Positions 48,845 to 58,573 of a stretch of 64,000 nucleotides of DNA are shown here, one piece after another. Under the pieces are notes generated by a model. That model was given only the letters and a program-made list of their open reading frames with translations, was not told the DNA's origin and made no database searches. The stretch's first letter is position 1; each line of letters begins with the position of its first letter. Both the position numbers and the translations under genes were made by a program. The DNA comes from Acidimicrobiaceae bacterium (GTDB lineage: Bacteria > Actinomycetota > Acidimicrobiia > Acidimicrobiales > RAAP-2): NCBI GenBank assembly GCA_003164095.1, contig PLRX01000036.1:1-64000 (forward strand), in the 5' to 3' direction.

Positions 48845-49423
48845 ATGCCCGAGCCAGCACCACAGGGTCCGGTCGTGGCGCCGGGGGTCGGATCGGGCGC
48901 CGCACCGGGCTGTGTCGTCGACCGGTCGACGGGACCCGAAGGTGCCGCGACGGCCACCTTCGACCCCTCCCGCACCTACCGCTACCGCCTGTCGCGTGCC
49001 TGGGACCCGGCCGGTCCGGTGGTGGCGTTCGTCATGCTCAATCCGTCGACCGCTGATGCCGCGTCACTGGACCCGACGGTACGCCGATGCATCGGGTTCG
49101 CCCGGGCATGGGGGTTCGGTACCCTCGAGGTCGTCAACCTCTTCGCCTTCCGTGCCACGGCCCCGGCGGACCTGGTCCGGGCCCCGGAGCCGGTGGGCGT
49201 GGGCAACGACCGGGCCATCGTCGACGCCGTCCGCCGGGCCGACCGGGTGGTGGTGGCCTGGGGCACCCGGGGGACCCACTTGGGCCGTGGCGTTGCGGTG
49301 TCCGCCCTCCTCGGGAGCTGCCGGGTGCGTCCGGTGGCCCTCGGGACCACGAGGGACGGCCACCCTCGGCACCCGCTCTATGTCCGTGGCGATACCGCTT
49401 CGGAGCCGTGGCTGCCAGCCTGA
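48845..49423 (+). CDS. DUF1643-family protein
   Basis: YRYRLSRAWDPAGPVVAFVMLNPSTADAASLDPTVRRCIGFARAWGFGTLEVVNLFAFRATAPADL. Confidence 0.88.
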   Translation: MPEPAPQGPVVAPGVGSGAAPGCVVDRSTGPEGAATATFDPSRTYRYRLSRAWDPAGPVVAFVMLNPSTADAASLDPTVRRCIGFARAWGFGTLEVVNLFAFRATAPADLVRAPEPVGVGNDRAIVDAVRRADRVVVAWGTRGTHLGRGVAVSALLGSCRVRPVALGTTRDGHPRHPLYVRGDTASEPWLPA

Positions 49424-49521
49424 CCAGGGAGTTCCCGACCGATTCCTGGTCACGCGGCGAGGAGCGGCAACCAGTGGTGCGGCACGGACCGTAAACACCT
49501 GTAGACATCCGCAACTCCGAG

Positions 49522-50361
49522 GTGCATGATGGGATTGTGGAACCAGACGAGACGGCGGGAGCGGCTGGTGGCCAGGCGGCGTCCGAGGTCTGGACGAGGA
49601 AGCGCCAGCCGAAGAGCGAGCTGCGCCAACTGATGCTGGACACCGGCCGCGAGATCCTCCAGGAGGAGGGCATCGAAACCAGGTCGAGCAATCTCACCTT
49701 CAAGCGGGTGTTCGATCGGGTGGAGCGCGACACGGGCCGCCACCTGACCAACGCCTCGGTCATCAAGCGCATCTGGGAGGATCAGTCCGACTACCAGGCC
49801 GACGTGCTGGTGTCCATCGCCCAGGACGAGAACCGGCCCGAGGTCGGCGCAACGATGGCCGCTGTCGAGGACGTGCTGGCCTCCACCGACCTGTCGAGCG
49901 TCGAGGGTCGGTTACGGGGGATGTCCCAGCTCTGCCGGGTGGCCGGTGCGGCCAGCCGCGAGGCCATTGCCGCGTCGACCAACTGGCCGCTGTGGGTCAG
50001 CGTCGTGGCCATCGCCTCGACGTCCACCAACGACGACCAACGGGAGCGCATGCGCGCGGCGCTCGCCGAGGGATACGAGCTGGTGACCGAGTTCTGGGAG
50101 GGGGCCTACGGGGGGCTGATCGCCCTCCTCGGGCTCCGTCCCCGCGCACCGCGGACGGTCCGACAGTTCGCCATCGCCGTCTCCGCTCTGTCCGAGGGGG
50201 ACTCGTTGCGCCACCATGTCGACCGGACGCAGGTGACCGTGGACCTGCCCACCGGACGGGACGGCCAGATCCAGGAGTGGACGCTCTACTCGCTGGCCGT
50301 CGACGCCGTGGCCCAGCAGTTCTTCGAGGTCGACCCCGACTACGTACCGCCCGGCTCCTAA
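49522..50361 (+). CDS. Atypical TetR-like regulator (paralogue of 52820..53647)
   Basis: LRQLMLDTGREILQEEGIETRSSNLTFKRVFDRVERDTGRHLTNASVIKRIWEDQSDYQADVLVSIA; C-terminal TVRQFAIAVSALSEGDSLRHHVD. Confidence 0.7.
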   Translation: MHDGIVEPDETAGAAGGQAASEVWTRKRQPKSELRQLMLDTGREILQEEGIETRSSNLTFKRVFDRVERDTGRHLTNASVIKRIWEDQSDYQADVLVSIAQDENRPEVGATMAAVEDVLASTDLSSVEGRLRGMSQLCRVAGAASREAIAASTNWPLWVSVVAIASTSTNDDQRERMRAALAEGYELVTEFWEGAYGGLIALLGLRPRAPRTVRQFAIAVSALSEGDSLRHHVDRTQVTVDLPTGRDGQIQEWTLYSLAVDAVAQQFFEVDPDYVPPGS

Positions 50362-50385
50362 GCGGGCCCGTTCGGTCCGTCGGCC

Positions 50386-51468
50386 TCAGTAGGGGGGCAC
50401 CGGCGCCTCATTGCCGAAGCCGAAGCCGGCCCGGATGAGGGGGAGGTCGGCCATGGTGCGCACCCCTGCAGGAGCCGCGCAGAGCGCCGGTATGGCGTTG
50501 ACCGCCTGCATGGCCGTCGCCACGCTGGCCGCCCGCACGTGCTCGGCCAGCGGGAGGGGCCGCTCGTAGGACATGAGGGTGAGGAGGTGGGCCCGGATGG
50601 AGGGCTCGCCCTCCAAGGTGAGCGTCCAGCCGTCGAGCGGGGTCGGCCAGTGGATCGGGTACTCACCCCCTACGGTCCACAGCGTCTCGATCTCGACGAG
50701 GCACCGGCCGGCGCGCAGGCCGCGCCAGTGCCAGCGCTGACCGGCCACGGTGCCGGACGGCAACGTGATCCCGAAGATCTCATGGTCCTCGGTGGCCAGC
50801 GTCAGCTCCACCTCGGAGGTGATGTCGTCGAGCCCGGCGCCGAGCGACTCGCCGATGAGGGCGACCTCCTCCATGAAGATGCCGCTGTTGAATCGGAGGA
50901 AGTCACTGGCCTCCTCGGTGACCTCCCCGGGGGGTCGGCCGAAGCGCATGTTGTCGAAGGTGATGTGCGTCGACTCGTAGAAGGACCAGTCGGCCCGCTC
51001 CTGGAGGGTGACCTTGTCGATCGACCGGGACATGCCGGATAGGGCGAGTGGCAGCACCCCGCTCAGGTTCCCCGGATTGAGCCCGGTGCCGTGGACCGAC
51101 GAGTCGCCCACCGCGCAGGCGGCCTCGAGACGCTCCAGGTCCGGGGCCGGGAGCGAACGCGGGTGGAAGAGGAAGGCGGTGGTCGCTACGTTGGCGCCGC
51201 TGGTCAGGATCCGGCAGACCTCGTCGAGGGACGCGTGCCGGGGGAAGTAGGCCACGCAGTCGGCGCCGAGGGCGAGGAGCTCGTCGATGTCGCGTGTGGC
51301 GAGCACACCGCACGGCCGGCGCCCGGCCAGGACCGCCGCGTCGACACCGTCCTTGTCGGCGGCGTAGACCTTGGCGCCCACCAGCTCCATGTCGGGACGG
51401 TCGAGCACGGCGCGTATGGCCTCGACCCCCTGGTTGCCGGTGGCCCATTGGACGACCCGATAGCTCAT
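50386..51468 (-). CDS. Dihydrodipicolinate-reductase-like NAD(P)-binding oxidoreductase
   Basis: MSYRVVQWATGNQGVEAIRAVLDRPDMELVGAKVYAADKDGVDAAVLAG...VHGTGLNPGNLSGVLPLALSGMSRSIDKVTLQERADWSFYES. Confidence 0.85.
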   Translation of the reverse strand: MSYRVVQWATGNQGVEAIRAVLDRPDMELVGAKVYAADKDGVDAAVLAGRRPCGVLATRDIDELLALGADCVAYFPRHASLDEVCRILTSGANVATTAFLFHPRSLPAPDLERLEAACAVGDSSVHGTGLNPGNLSGVLPLALSGMSRSIDKVTLQERADWSFYESTHITFDNMRFGRPPGEVTEEASDFLRFNSGIFMEEVALIGESLGAGLDDITSEVELTLATEDHEIFGITLPSGTVAGQRWHWRGLRAGRCLVEIETLWTVGGEYPIHWPTPLDGWTLTLEGEPSIRAHLLTLMSYERPLPLAEHVRAASVATAMQAVNAIPALCAAPAGVRTMADLPLIRAGFGFGNEAPVPPY

Positions 51469-51587
51469 GTGCGGCCTTTCCGACGTCAGGTGATTCGGTC
51501 GTTGCGCATCGTACGGCCGGGAGCGGGCCGACGCGAGACCGGTCGCACCCGTGTCATCCATCGGACGCCCGGCTGCGACTACTTCAC

Positions 51588-52139
51588 ATGAGCGTCGACG
51601 CCGTCACCTACCAGCAGCTGTCGTCCCGGCTGGAGATCGAGGACATCGACTTCGCCTCCTTCCGGGAGCGTCCGTTGCCCCCCGATGCACTGCGCTGCCT
51701 CCGGTACATGCACGACGTGGAGAGCCACACCGTGTGCTAGCTCCGTGACATCCTCGTGACGCGGGCCCACCGCGACCCCGACATCACCTCGTTCCTCACG
51801 TTGTGGAATTACGAGGAGTTCTGGCACGGCGACGCCATCGGCCGGGTGCTCGCCCCGCACGACGACGCCGCGACCGCCCGGATCGCCGCCCTCCGTCAGC
51901 ATCTCCCGAAGGGCGACCGGTGGCGGCCGCTGGGCTTCCAGCTCGCCCTCGGCGCTCACGCCCCACCTGGCCCCCGTGCACATGACGTGGCCCCCGTGCA
52001 CATGACGTGGGGCGCGGTCAACGAGTGGACCACGCAAGCCGCCTATGCCCGGCTGGCCAAGGTGGCCGACCACCCGACGTTGTCGGTCCTGCTCCGCCGC
52101 TTCTGGGCGCCGGTCGGTTCCGGCATCGCGGCAGCCTGA
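51588..52139 (+). pseudogene. Ferritin-like diiron protein pseudogene (in-frame TAG, 20-bp tandem duplication, degraded C-terminus)
   Basis: MSVDAVTYQQLSSRLEIEDIDFASFRERPLPPDALRCLRYMHDVESHTVC*LRDILVTRAHRDPDITSFLTLWNYEEFWHGDAIG continues in the same frame through TAG 51738-51740; EExxH motif; GGCCCCCGTGCACATGACGT duplicated at 51969-52008. Confidence 0.8.
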
Positions 52140-52200
52140 GGACCGGCCGATGTGCATCGGGGCGCATCGAACGGCCGGCCCGACGCGCCTTCGTGGTGCG

Positions 52201-52700
52201 GTGCGGGCGCAGGTCAACCGCGTCGCCGTCGTCGGCACCCTCCTGATCGTGCTCCCGGTGGTCATCGTCGCCGGGCGGGTGCGGCGGTTTGGACGCCGGG
52301 CGGGTGCGGCGGGGTGCGTGCGTGCTGGCCGCACTGTGCGGGGTCAGGTTCGAGGCCCGCGGCCGTCCGGGACCGGGTGGGTCGGTGGTCGTGGCGAACC
52401 ATTCGAGCCCGATGGACATCCCGGCGCTCCTCCGGGCGGATCCTGACGTGCGGTTCGTGGCGGCGGCGGACCTGTTCCGCATCCCGTTGCCGGCCTCGGC
52501 GATGGTGCGATCGGGACGCTACCCATCGACCGACGCGACCACGACCGGGCGACCGACCAGCTCGACGGCATGGTGGCGCGGGGCGATGCCGGCGGTCATG
52601 GCGACCTCGCGGTCTTCGCGGAAGGTGGGACCGCCACGCCCTCCGCGACCGTGTCCACGAGGTCGTCCGGGCTGCAGCCGAGGCCGCATGACGCCATCTG
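52201..52700 (+). pseudogene. PlsC-like acyltransferase pseudogene (multiple frameshifts)
   Basis: RVAVVGTLLIVLPVVIVAGRVRRF (frame 1), then GGSVVVANHSSPMDIPALLRADPDVRFVAAADLFRIPLPASAM (NHxxxxD, frame 2), then IGTLPIDRRDHDRATDQLDGMV...LAVFAEGGT (frame 3). Confidence 0.78.
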
Positions 52701-52819
52701 GACGGCCGGCCGGGGAACCGACCTGCACCATGCCGGTCCCCACCTGCTAGAACGGATGACAGTCGTCGGGTCGGCGGTGGCCCGACGGTGGATCGCCCGA
52801 TGATCGAGGAGTGGGGGAC

Positions 52820-53647
52820 ATGACCAACCGCCGTCCGCAATTGCGCCGCGAGGAGACCCGGGCCCTGTTCGTCGAGGCCGGCCGTGCCATCCTCAAGGAG
52901 AACGGTCTGGGTGCCGGTGGGGACGTACTCACGCTGAAGCGGGCACGTGACCGGGTGGAGTCGGACTTCGGTGTCCGATTCGTCAACGCGTCCCTCATCG
53001 GCCGGATCTGGAGGGACCAGTTCGACTACCAGACCGAGGTCCTCGAGACGATCGCCGCCGACGACAGCATCGCCGAGGTCGAAGCATCGCTCGACCAGGT
53101 GACGTCGATGCTGGCGAACCTGGACGTGCGGTCGGCGTCCTCGCGCCGATGGTCGCTCCAGGAGATGTGCCGGGTCGTCAGTGCGGTTCACCTCGACACG
53201 CTCCGGGGGTCGACGGACTGGGCCCTGTGGATCGGCATCCTGGCCACGACCGCAGTGGGCTCCGACTCCTCGCGCCAGGAGCGGATCGATGCCTCCCTGC
53301 GGAAGTCCTACGAGGACGTCACCACCCAGATGGAGGCGATCTACTCGTCACTCCTCGAATTCATCCGCTACCGCGTCCGGCACGGGCTCACGGTCCGCCA
53401 GTTCGCCATCGCTGCGGCGGCGCTGACCGAGGGCTGCGTGCTGCGTGACCGCGTCGACTCGGTGGAGATGAACGGGATCGTCAGACCAACGGGTCGAATC
53501 GGCGAAGATCAGGAGTGGACGCTGTTCGGGCTCGCCCTCCACGGGTTGGCCGAGCAGTTCTTCGAGATCAACGTCGAGTGGGAGTTGGAGCACGCGCTGC
53601 TGCAGGCCCCCGACAGCGGACTGGCCGGCGACCCGGGACTCGCGTAG
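52820..53647 (+). CDS. Atypical TetR-like regulator (paralogue of 49522..50361)
   Basis: TRALFVEAGRAILKENGLGAGGDVLTLKRARDRVESDFGVRFVNASLIGRIWRDQFDYQTEVLETIA; TVRQFAIAAAALTEGCVLRDRVD. Confidence 0.7.
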   Translation: MTNRRPQLRREETRALFVEAGRAILKENGLGAGGDVLTLKRARDRVESDFGVRFVNASLIGRIWRDQFDYQTEVLETIAADDSIAEVEASLDQVTSMLANLDVRSASSRRWSLQEMCRVVSAVHLDTLRGSTDWALWIGILATTAVGSDSSRQERIDASLRKSYEDVTTQMEAIYSSLLEFIRYRVRHGLTVRQFAIAAAALTEGCVLRDRVDSVEMNGIVRPTGRIGEDQEWTLFGLALHGLAEQFFEINVEWELEHALLQAPDSGLAGDPGLA

Positions 53648-53755
53648 CCCGGAACGCCCGGCGGTGGCCACCGGGTGCCACAACGCTGCTGGACCGACAT
53701 CACCCGATCGGCGGACGGGACGCACCCCACAGGGCGTTCCGGGAACGGAGTCACC

Positions 53756-55111
53756 ATGGGCAGGACCGAACTCGATCCCCGTGCGGTGTCGCGGGTGATC
53801 GCCGCGTACGGGTTCGAGGCGCTCCGAGGCCGCAAGGGAACCGGATCGGGTGCCGCCCCCGCCCACCGACTCGCCGAGCTCCATCTCGACGGGTTCGACT
53901 CCGACAAGCGGACCGTGGCCAGGAAGGCCGCCCGGGGCATGCCGCCCGGCGCTCCTCCGGCGTCGACGGCCACGCCGTTCGACTTCGCCATGGCCGCCCA
54001 GTTCGACTGGTCGAGGAACGGCGGGCAAGCCAGCTTCCAGGCGGCACTGGAGATCATCGGCGAGGTGTTCCCCCCGCTCGGGCCCGAGGACCTGCTCGCC
54101 GCCATCGCGTCGCTGCTCCGCCTGACGGTCCAGGTCGAGCTCGACGATCCAGACGCTCGGTTCCTGACGGCGTCCGGCGTCCAGGCCGTGGCGCTCGACT
54201 ACATCCGGAGCCAGGGCATCCGGCAGGCCGCCGGACCGACATCCGGTCGAGCCGCCTCCGAGGAGTCGCTCGCGTGGGCTACATGGCTCGTCGAACAGCG
54301 GCGCCAGGAGTCGCGTCAGACATCGGGGGGCTACGAGGCGGTGCTGACCTTCGGTCTGCTCCTGCTCCGACGCCGGCCCAAGCCGGGGTACTCGATCACC
54401 GGGATCGTCCGCTCGGCCCAGTCGCTGTGGGTCGGCGGGATGCACCGGGCCTTCCTGGAACCGGAGCTGTACCCGGAGTACCACCGGAAGCGCCCGCCCG
54501 CCGAGGTGTCCGCGGCGACCGGGCTGCCTCCGGGGGACGGGCAGATCGAGCGCGCCATGATCGACCTGATCATCGGGATGACCGAGGAGAGCCTCTTCGC
54601 CGTCAATCGGAGCGACCTCGAGAGCAGGGTGATCGTCGATGCCCTCGACAACTACCGGACGGCGGGAAGCGCCGTCCGATTGGACGCGGTCACGGAGGCC
54701 ACGGGCGCGGACATGGCAGTGGTCAGGGAGCGGTTCCCGACCGACGAGGACCTTGCATCGGCATGCCTGCGCTGGCTGGCGGGGGAGTGGACGGGGTTCG
54801 ACGTGTTCGCACGCCAATTCCGGAACGCTGCGTCGGGGGGCGTCGTGATACTCCTCGACTGGGTGAGCGGCGTGAGGCGCGAGTACCCGGCCCTCCTCGA
54901 CGCGGCGGGCTTCGCCGCGGGAGACCCGGCGTTCGACGAGGTCGTCGCGTTCGTATCCGTCGTCCTCGGGCAGACGACCGCGGGGAGGAGTGCCGTGCCC
55001 AGCCCGGCTGATGTGAAGCGGGCCCGTGCCTGCGTGGGGGAGGCGGCCCGTGGAGGTGACTGGCGGGTGCTGGCCCGCCTCCCGGGCAGGCGATCCACTC
55101 CGGCGCGCTGA
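53756..55111 (+). CDS. Large TetR-like regulatory protein (two putative regulator-like halves)
   Basis: 452 aa; C-terminal half VIVDALDNYRTAGSAVRLDAVTEATGADMAVVRERFPTDEDLASACLRWLAGEW resembles a TetR HTH; first half ends in a TetR-C-like helical region. Confidence 0.5.
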   Translation: MGRTELDPRAVSRVIAAYGFEALRGRKGTGSGAAPAHRLAELHLDGFDSDKRTVARKAARGMPPGAPPASTATPFDFAMAAQFDWSRNGGQASFQAALEIIGEVFPPLGPEDLLAAIASLLRLTVQVELDDPDARFLTASGVQAVALDYIRSQGIRQAAGPTSGRAASEESLAWATWLVEQRRQESRQTSGGYEAVLTFGLLLLRRRPKPGYSITGIVRSAQSLWVGGMHRAFLEPELYPEYHRKRPPAEVSAATGLPPGDGQIERAMIDLIIGMTEESLFAVNRSDLESRVIVDALDNYRTAGSAVRLDAVTEATGADMAVVRERFPTDEDLASACLRWLAGEWTGFDVFARQFRNAASGGVVILLDWVSGVRREYPALLDAAGFAAGDPAFDEVVAFVSVVLGQTTAGRSAVPSPADVKRARACVGEAARGGDWRVLARLPGRRSTPAR

Positions 55112-55429
55112 CTGACCGGAACGGGTCGGACCCGCGAGCCACCGGGTGGTCACCACAAAATGCTCACTGGTGAGCATGGGACCGGGGTGACACTGGCGGT
55201 GGGCGGCGGACGCGCCTGCACTTGCGGCGGAGTGGGAGTTCGAGGGGGCCGGGCGGGAACCTCGGCGGGATGGCTGACGGTCGGCGGACCGGCGGCCCCC
55301 GCCCGGCCCTCTCCACTCCCCACCGGTCAGGACGCGGTGCTGCCAGGGATGCCGTGTCATCCGGATCCTGGCATGACATGCACGTCACGGGGCCCGACCT
55401 GGTCGCCGCAGGAGTCGCACACCAGGACG

Positions 55430-55561
55430 AGACGGCTGACCGTGACCGGACGGACCATCCATGTCGGACGCAGCACGGCCACCGCGGAGGGCCGGGTCGA
55501 CTACGAGGACGGATGGTTGGTCGCGCACGCCACGACCACCTGCATCATCCTCCGGCCTTGA
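55430..55561 (+). pseudogene. 3' remnant of PaaI-like hotdog thioesterase
   Basis: LTVTGRTIHVGRSTATAEGRVDYEDGWLVAHATTTCIILRP* resembles the C-terminal strands of PaaI thioesterases; no upstream half recognisable. Confidence 0.6.
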
Positions 55562-55660
55562 ACGGCGCGACGGACTCGGCGTGACCCTGGGTGCCGGGTC
55601 GGGGTGGCACCCGGCACCTGTGATGCACCCGAGGTCCGACCGGGTCGGGCCACGTCGTGT

Positions 55661-57199
55661 TCAGCCGTAGTGGCGCAGGTCACTCCAGAATGACGACCAC
55701 GACCCACGGGGTCCTGTGCATGTCCAGATACCAGTTCCGTTCTCGTCGTTGTCCACGTTGTCCGGGCCGCGGATCGTTCCGCTGTACCGACAGTCGGCGA
55801 AGTGGGGGCGGAGCTGATCCACACTGCCGACGGCGATGACAACCTGGTCGAGCGCATCGCCGGGGCCCCAGAGCCAGTAGGTGTTGTGACCAGAGAGCGG
55901 TTCCGGGAGGCCGTAGCTCCGCCCGTAGACATCGAGCGCACCCGCCTCTCCATAGTTGGCCGTGAAGATCGAGGTCTCCTCGCGCTCCCGCACGGGTAGC
56001 CCGTCGTACACGGTAGCCACCTGCGCAGTGAGTCGAGGCCATCCGACCGTCTCTCCGAGGTCGTAGCTGGTCTTGTGCAAGAACGTCATCCGGGCGAAGG
56101 ATGACATCGGCAACACCGGCAGGACGAACGCCACCGTGAGCACCGCCCCGACGATCGGCGCGGCGAGCCAGAGCCTCCGGCGGGTCCGCGCCGATCGGTG
56201 GTGCTCGACCCAGCATCCTCCGGCCGCGAACAGGAGGGGAAGTGTCCCGGCTGTGTAGTACGGACGACCGGGAATCACCACGAACACGTACGCCACGACG
56301 AGCCCGATGGTGACCAGTGCGAAGTGGAGCTCCCGACGCTGCATCAGGTGGCGAATGCCGACGACCACGATCGGGAACGCCAGGAGTCCGACGAGGATCA
56401 CCTGGGCGGGCACGAAGCTCGCGTAGTCGCCCGATCCGGAGTGCTCGATGCGCAGCGAACGCGCCATCGCCAGACCCGGCAGGTTGTTCGTGAGCTGCCA
56501 CACCAGGTTCGGCGACCACAACACGAGGGCGACGCCACCCCCGATCCATGGCCACCGCGTCGCCAGCGCCGATCGGGCAGACGTGGCGAGGAGCCCGATA
56601 CCGAGGGCGATGCCGAAGAGGAGGATCAGGTCCTTGTTCTCCAGACCGATTCCGGCGACGAAGCCCACGGCCAGCCAGTAGCGCGGCCGTCCGTGCACGA
56701 CGGACCGCAGGACGAACAGGATCGCGAACGTCCAGGCAGCCAGGTCGTAGACCGTCGTGCCGGCAAGATGGGCTGATCCGAGCAGGATCGGGGTACACGC
56801 CATGGCGACTGCGGAGAGGAGTTGGGCAAACCTCTTTCCGCCGAGCTCCCCGGCGGTGAGGCCCGTGCCGACCACGACGACACCGCCCGCCAGGGCCGGA
56901 ACGACGCGGACGGCAGTGGGAGTGGTGCCGAGCAGGGTCGTGCCGAGCCGCGTCAGGAGCGGGGCCAACGGCGGTTGGTCGACGTAGCCGAATGCCGGGT
57001 GTCGACCGCTGGCGATGAAGTAGAGCTCGTCACGATGGAAGCCGTAGCGGGCGCTCACGCCCAGTTCCAGCGCGACCAGGGCACCAGCAACCCACCAGAC
57101 ACCGGTGTAGAGAGCGCGGTCCATCTGGCGATCCGTCTGCGAGCCTCGCCCCGCCACCTCAGCTACCGGCCCAGTTGGCGAATCGACGTCAGTCGACAC
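55661..57199 (-). CDS. ArnT-like glycosyltransferase family 39 membrane protein
   Basis: YGFHRDELYFIASGRHPAFGYVDQPPLAPLLTRLGTTLLG...VVPALAGGVVVVGTGLTAGELGG; about ten TM helices; GTG start. Confidence 0.85.
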   Translation of the reverse strand: MSTDVDSPTGPVAEVAGRGSQTDRQMDRALYTGVWWVAGALVALELGVSARYGFHRDELYFIASGRHPAFGYVDQPPLAPLLTRLGTTLLGTTPTAVRVVPALAGGVVVVGTGLTAGELGGKRFAQLLSAVAMACTPILLGSAHLAGTTVYDLAAWTFAILFVLRSVVHGRPRYWLAVGFVAGIGLENKDLILLFGIALGIGLLATSARSALATRWPWIGGGVALVLWSPNLVWQLTNNLPGLAMARSLRIEHSGSGDYASFVPAQVILVGLLAFPIVVVGIRHLMQRRELHFALVTIGLVVAYVFVVIPGRPYYTAGTLPLLFAAGGCWVEHHRSARTRRRLWLAAPIVGAVLTVAFVLPVLPMSSFARMTFLHKTSYDLGETVGWPRLTAQVATVYDGLPVREREETSIFTANYGEAGALDVYGRSYGLPEPLSGHNTYWLWGPGDALDQVVIAVGSVDQLRPHFADCRYSGTIRGPDNVDNDENGTGIWTCTGPRGSWSSFWSDLRHYG

Positions 57200-57415
57200 C
57201 TCCCGGATGGTAGCGATGGGACACTCGACGTGCTCGGCTCGACAACGGACACCCACGGGCAGGATCTCGGGTCGTCTGCAACCGGTGGCAGTCGCGCATC
57301 TGTCATGGCGCAAGGCGAGCTGGAGGTTGGCGTCGCTGCGACGTCGGCCGACGGGCCTGGAACCTACGGAGCACTCGGAGTCCGTTCGGAGCGGTCCGAG
57401 CCGCTGGCGAGCCGG

Positions 57416-58309
57416 TCAGTCCGCTCCTGGTCCGGACTCACTCGGGACGCAGAGGATGACGGCTCCCGAGTCCGAAGCCACCACCCACCTCGTTCCGAGA
57501 TGGACGACCTCGTAGCTGCTCCTGTCGCGACCAGTGGACCAGACCCCGTGCTCGAACGCTTGGATGTAGAACCGACGCATCGTGGGGGCGACCTGGGGGT
57601 CCTTGGTCCCACTGCCAAGGCATTTCGCGAATTGACTCGTCGCCATCGAGCTCATCCGTACGCGAGACGGATCGACAGTCGAGCGCAGGAGGTCGATCGG
57701 AAGCGGTTCCCCCCGATCGGGTGGACGAACGGCGCGCCCGGCGCCGAACCTCGACGGCTGGCGGGCGAACACCTGCGTGGGCGTCCGCTCGTAGTGCCGA
57801 GTCCGGTAGCCGACGACGGTCCGGCCGTTCGGACTCAGATAGATCGTGAACTTCTCAGCGGTCAGCGTCAGTCGGCCGGAATCCTGCCGCACGACACCAC
57901 CCTTCTCCACCGCCTTTGCCGCCAGGAAGCGGATCTCTCGAATCGCGACCTCGGGCAGGACCTGGTGGCGGGTGGTGAATGCGCGCTGAGCTGTCGCCGA
58001 CACCAGAAGCGACCCACTGTGGATCGGGGGAATGACGTCGTCGACATACTCGTCGTCATCGTCGTCATCGTCGTCATCGATCAGATCGAAGTCTTCGTCG
58101 ACAGTCAGTCGCGGCCTGGCGATCCCCATCGGGAGGGAGGTGCGGCCGGGGGCCATCCTCTCGGGTTGGGGTGGAACGACGTGTTCCGGGATGCCACAGT
58201 TCTGGGCGTCGATGGCCACCGGGCGATCACAATCTGCTCCGGTGAGCTCACGGCAGCGAAGTTTTGGAGACGTCACGACGGGCTCGTCTGCATCCCGCCA
58301 GAATGCCAT
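57416..58309 (-). CDS. Hypothetical protein with polyAsp tract
   Basis: DEDFDLIDDDDDDDDDEYVDDVIPP; longest ORF on this strand; no recognisable family. Confidence 0.5.
   Translation of the reverse strand: MAFWRDADEPVVTSPKLRCRELTGADCDRPVAIDAQNCGIPEHVVPPQPERMAPGRTSLPMGIARPRLTVDEDFDLIDDDDDDDDDEYVDDVIPPIHSGSLLVSATAQRAFTTRHQVLPEVAIREIRFLAAKAVEKGGVVRQDSGRLTLTAEKFTIYLSPNGRTVVGYRTRHYERTPTQVFARQPSRFGAGRAVRPPDRGEPLPIDLLRSTVDPSRVRMSSMATSQFAKCLGSGTKDPQVAPTMRRFYIQAFEHGVWSTGRDRSSYEVVHLGTRWVVASDSGAVILCVPSESGPGAD
58051..58080. repeat. 9-bp tandem repeat (CGTCGTCAT)x3 encoding polyAsp on the minus strand
   Basis: Read directly: CGTCGTCATCGTCGTCATCGTCGTCATCGA. Confidence 0.9.
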
Positions 58310-58539
58310 GACTCGAACCGGTCAGAAGCCCTCGACCGTCGGGGCTATGAGGCAGGCGAGTGTCGGGAGCTTCCGAGTCGGCACAGTGGAGCATCGCCCG
58401 AGGGGGTCTCGTTCGAGTGCACTCGGCGTGGGCTGATGCACGATCTATACGCGGAACCCGACACGGAGGTTCACGCGGAAGTCCCGCCCACGTGGGAGGG
58501 GGCCAACACGTCTGGTGACTGGGCGCAGCGGATCTCTCG

Positions 58540-58573
58540 GAACGCGTAAGGGCCGTTTTCAGAACGCGTAAGG
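58540..58573. repeat. Direct repeat GAACGCGTAAGG x2, 22-bp period
   Basis: GAACGCGTAAGG at 58540-58551 and 58562-58573, followed by TTCGCGTAG. Confidence 0.75.

Noticed and set aside
53348-55360. 670-aa minus-strand ORF
   Set aside because: Antisense of two TetR-like genes; low-complexity shadow translation.
56822-58549. 575-aa plus-strand ORF
   Set aside because: Antisense of the GT39 and polyAsp genes, no motifs; though the polyAsp gene itself is only moderately supported.
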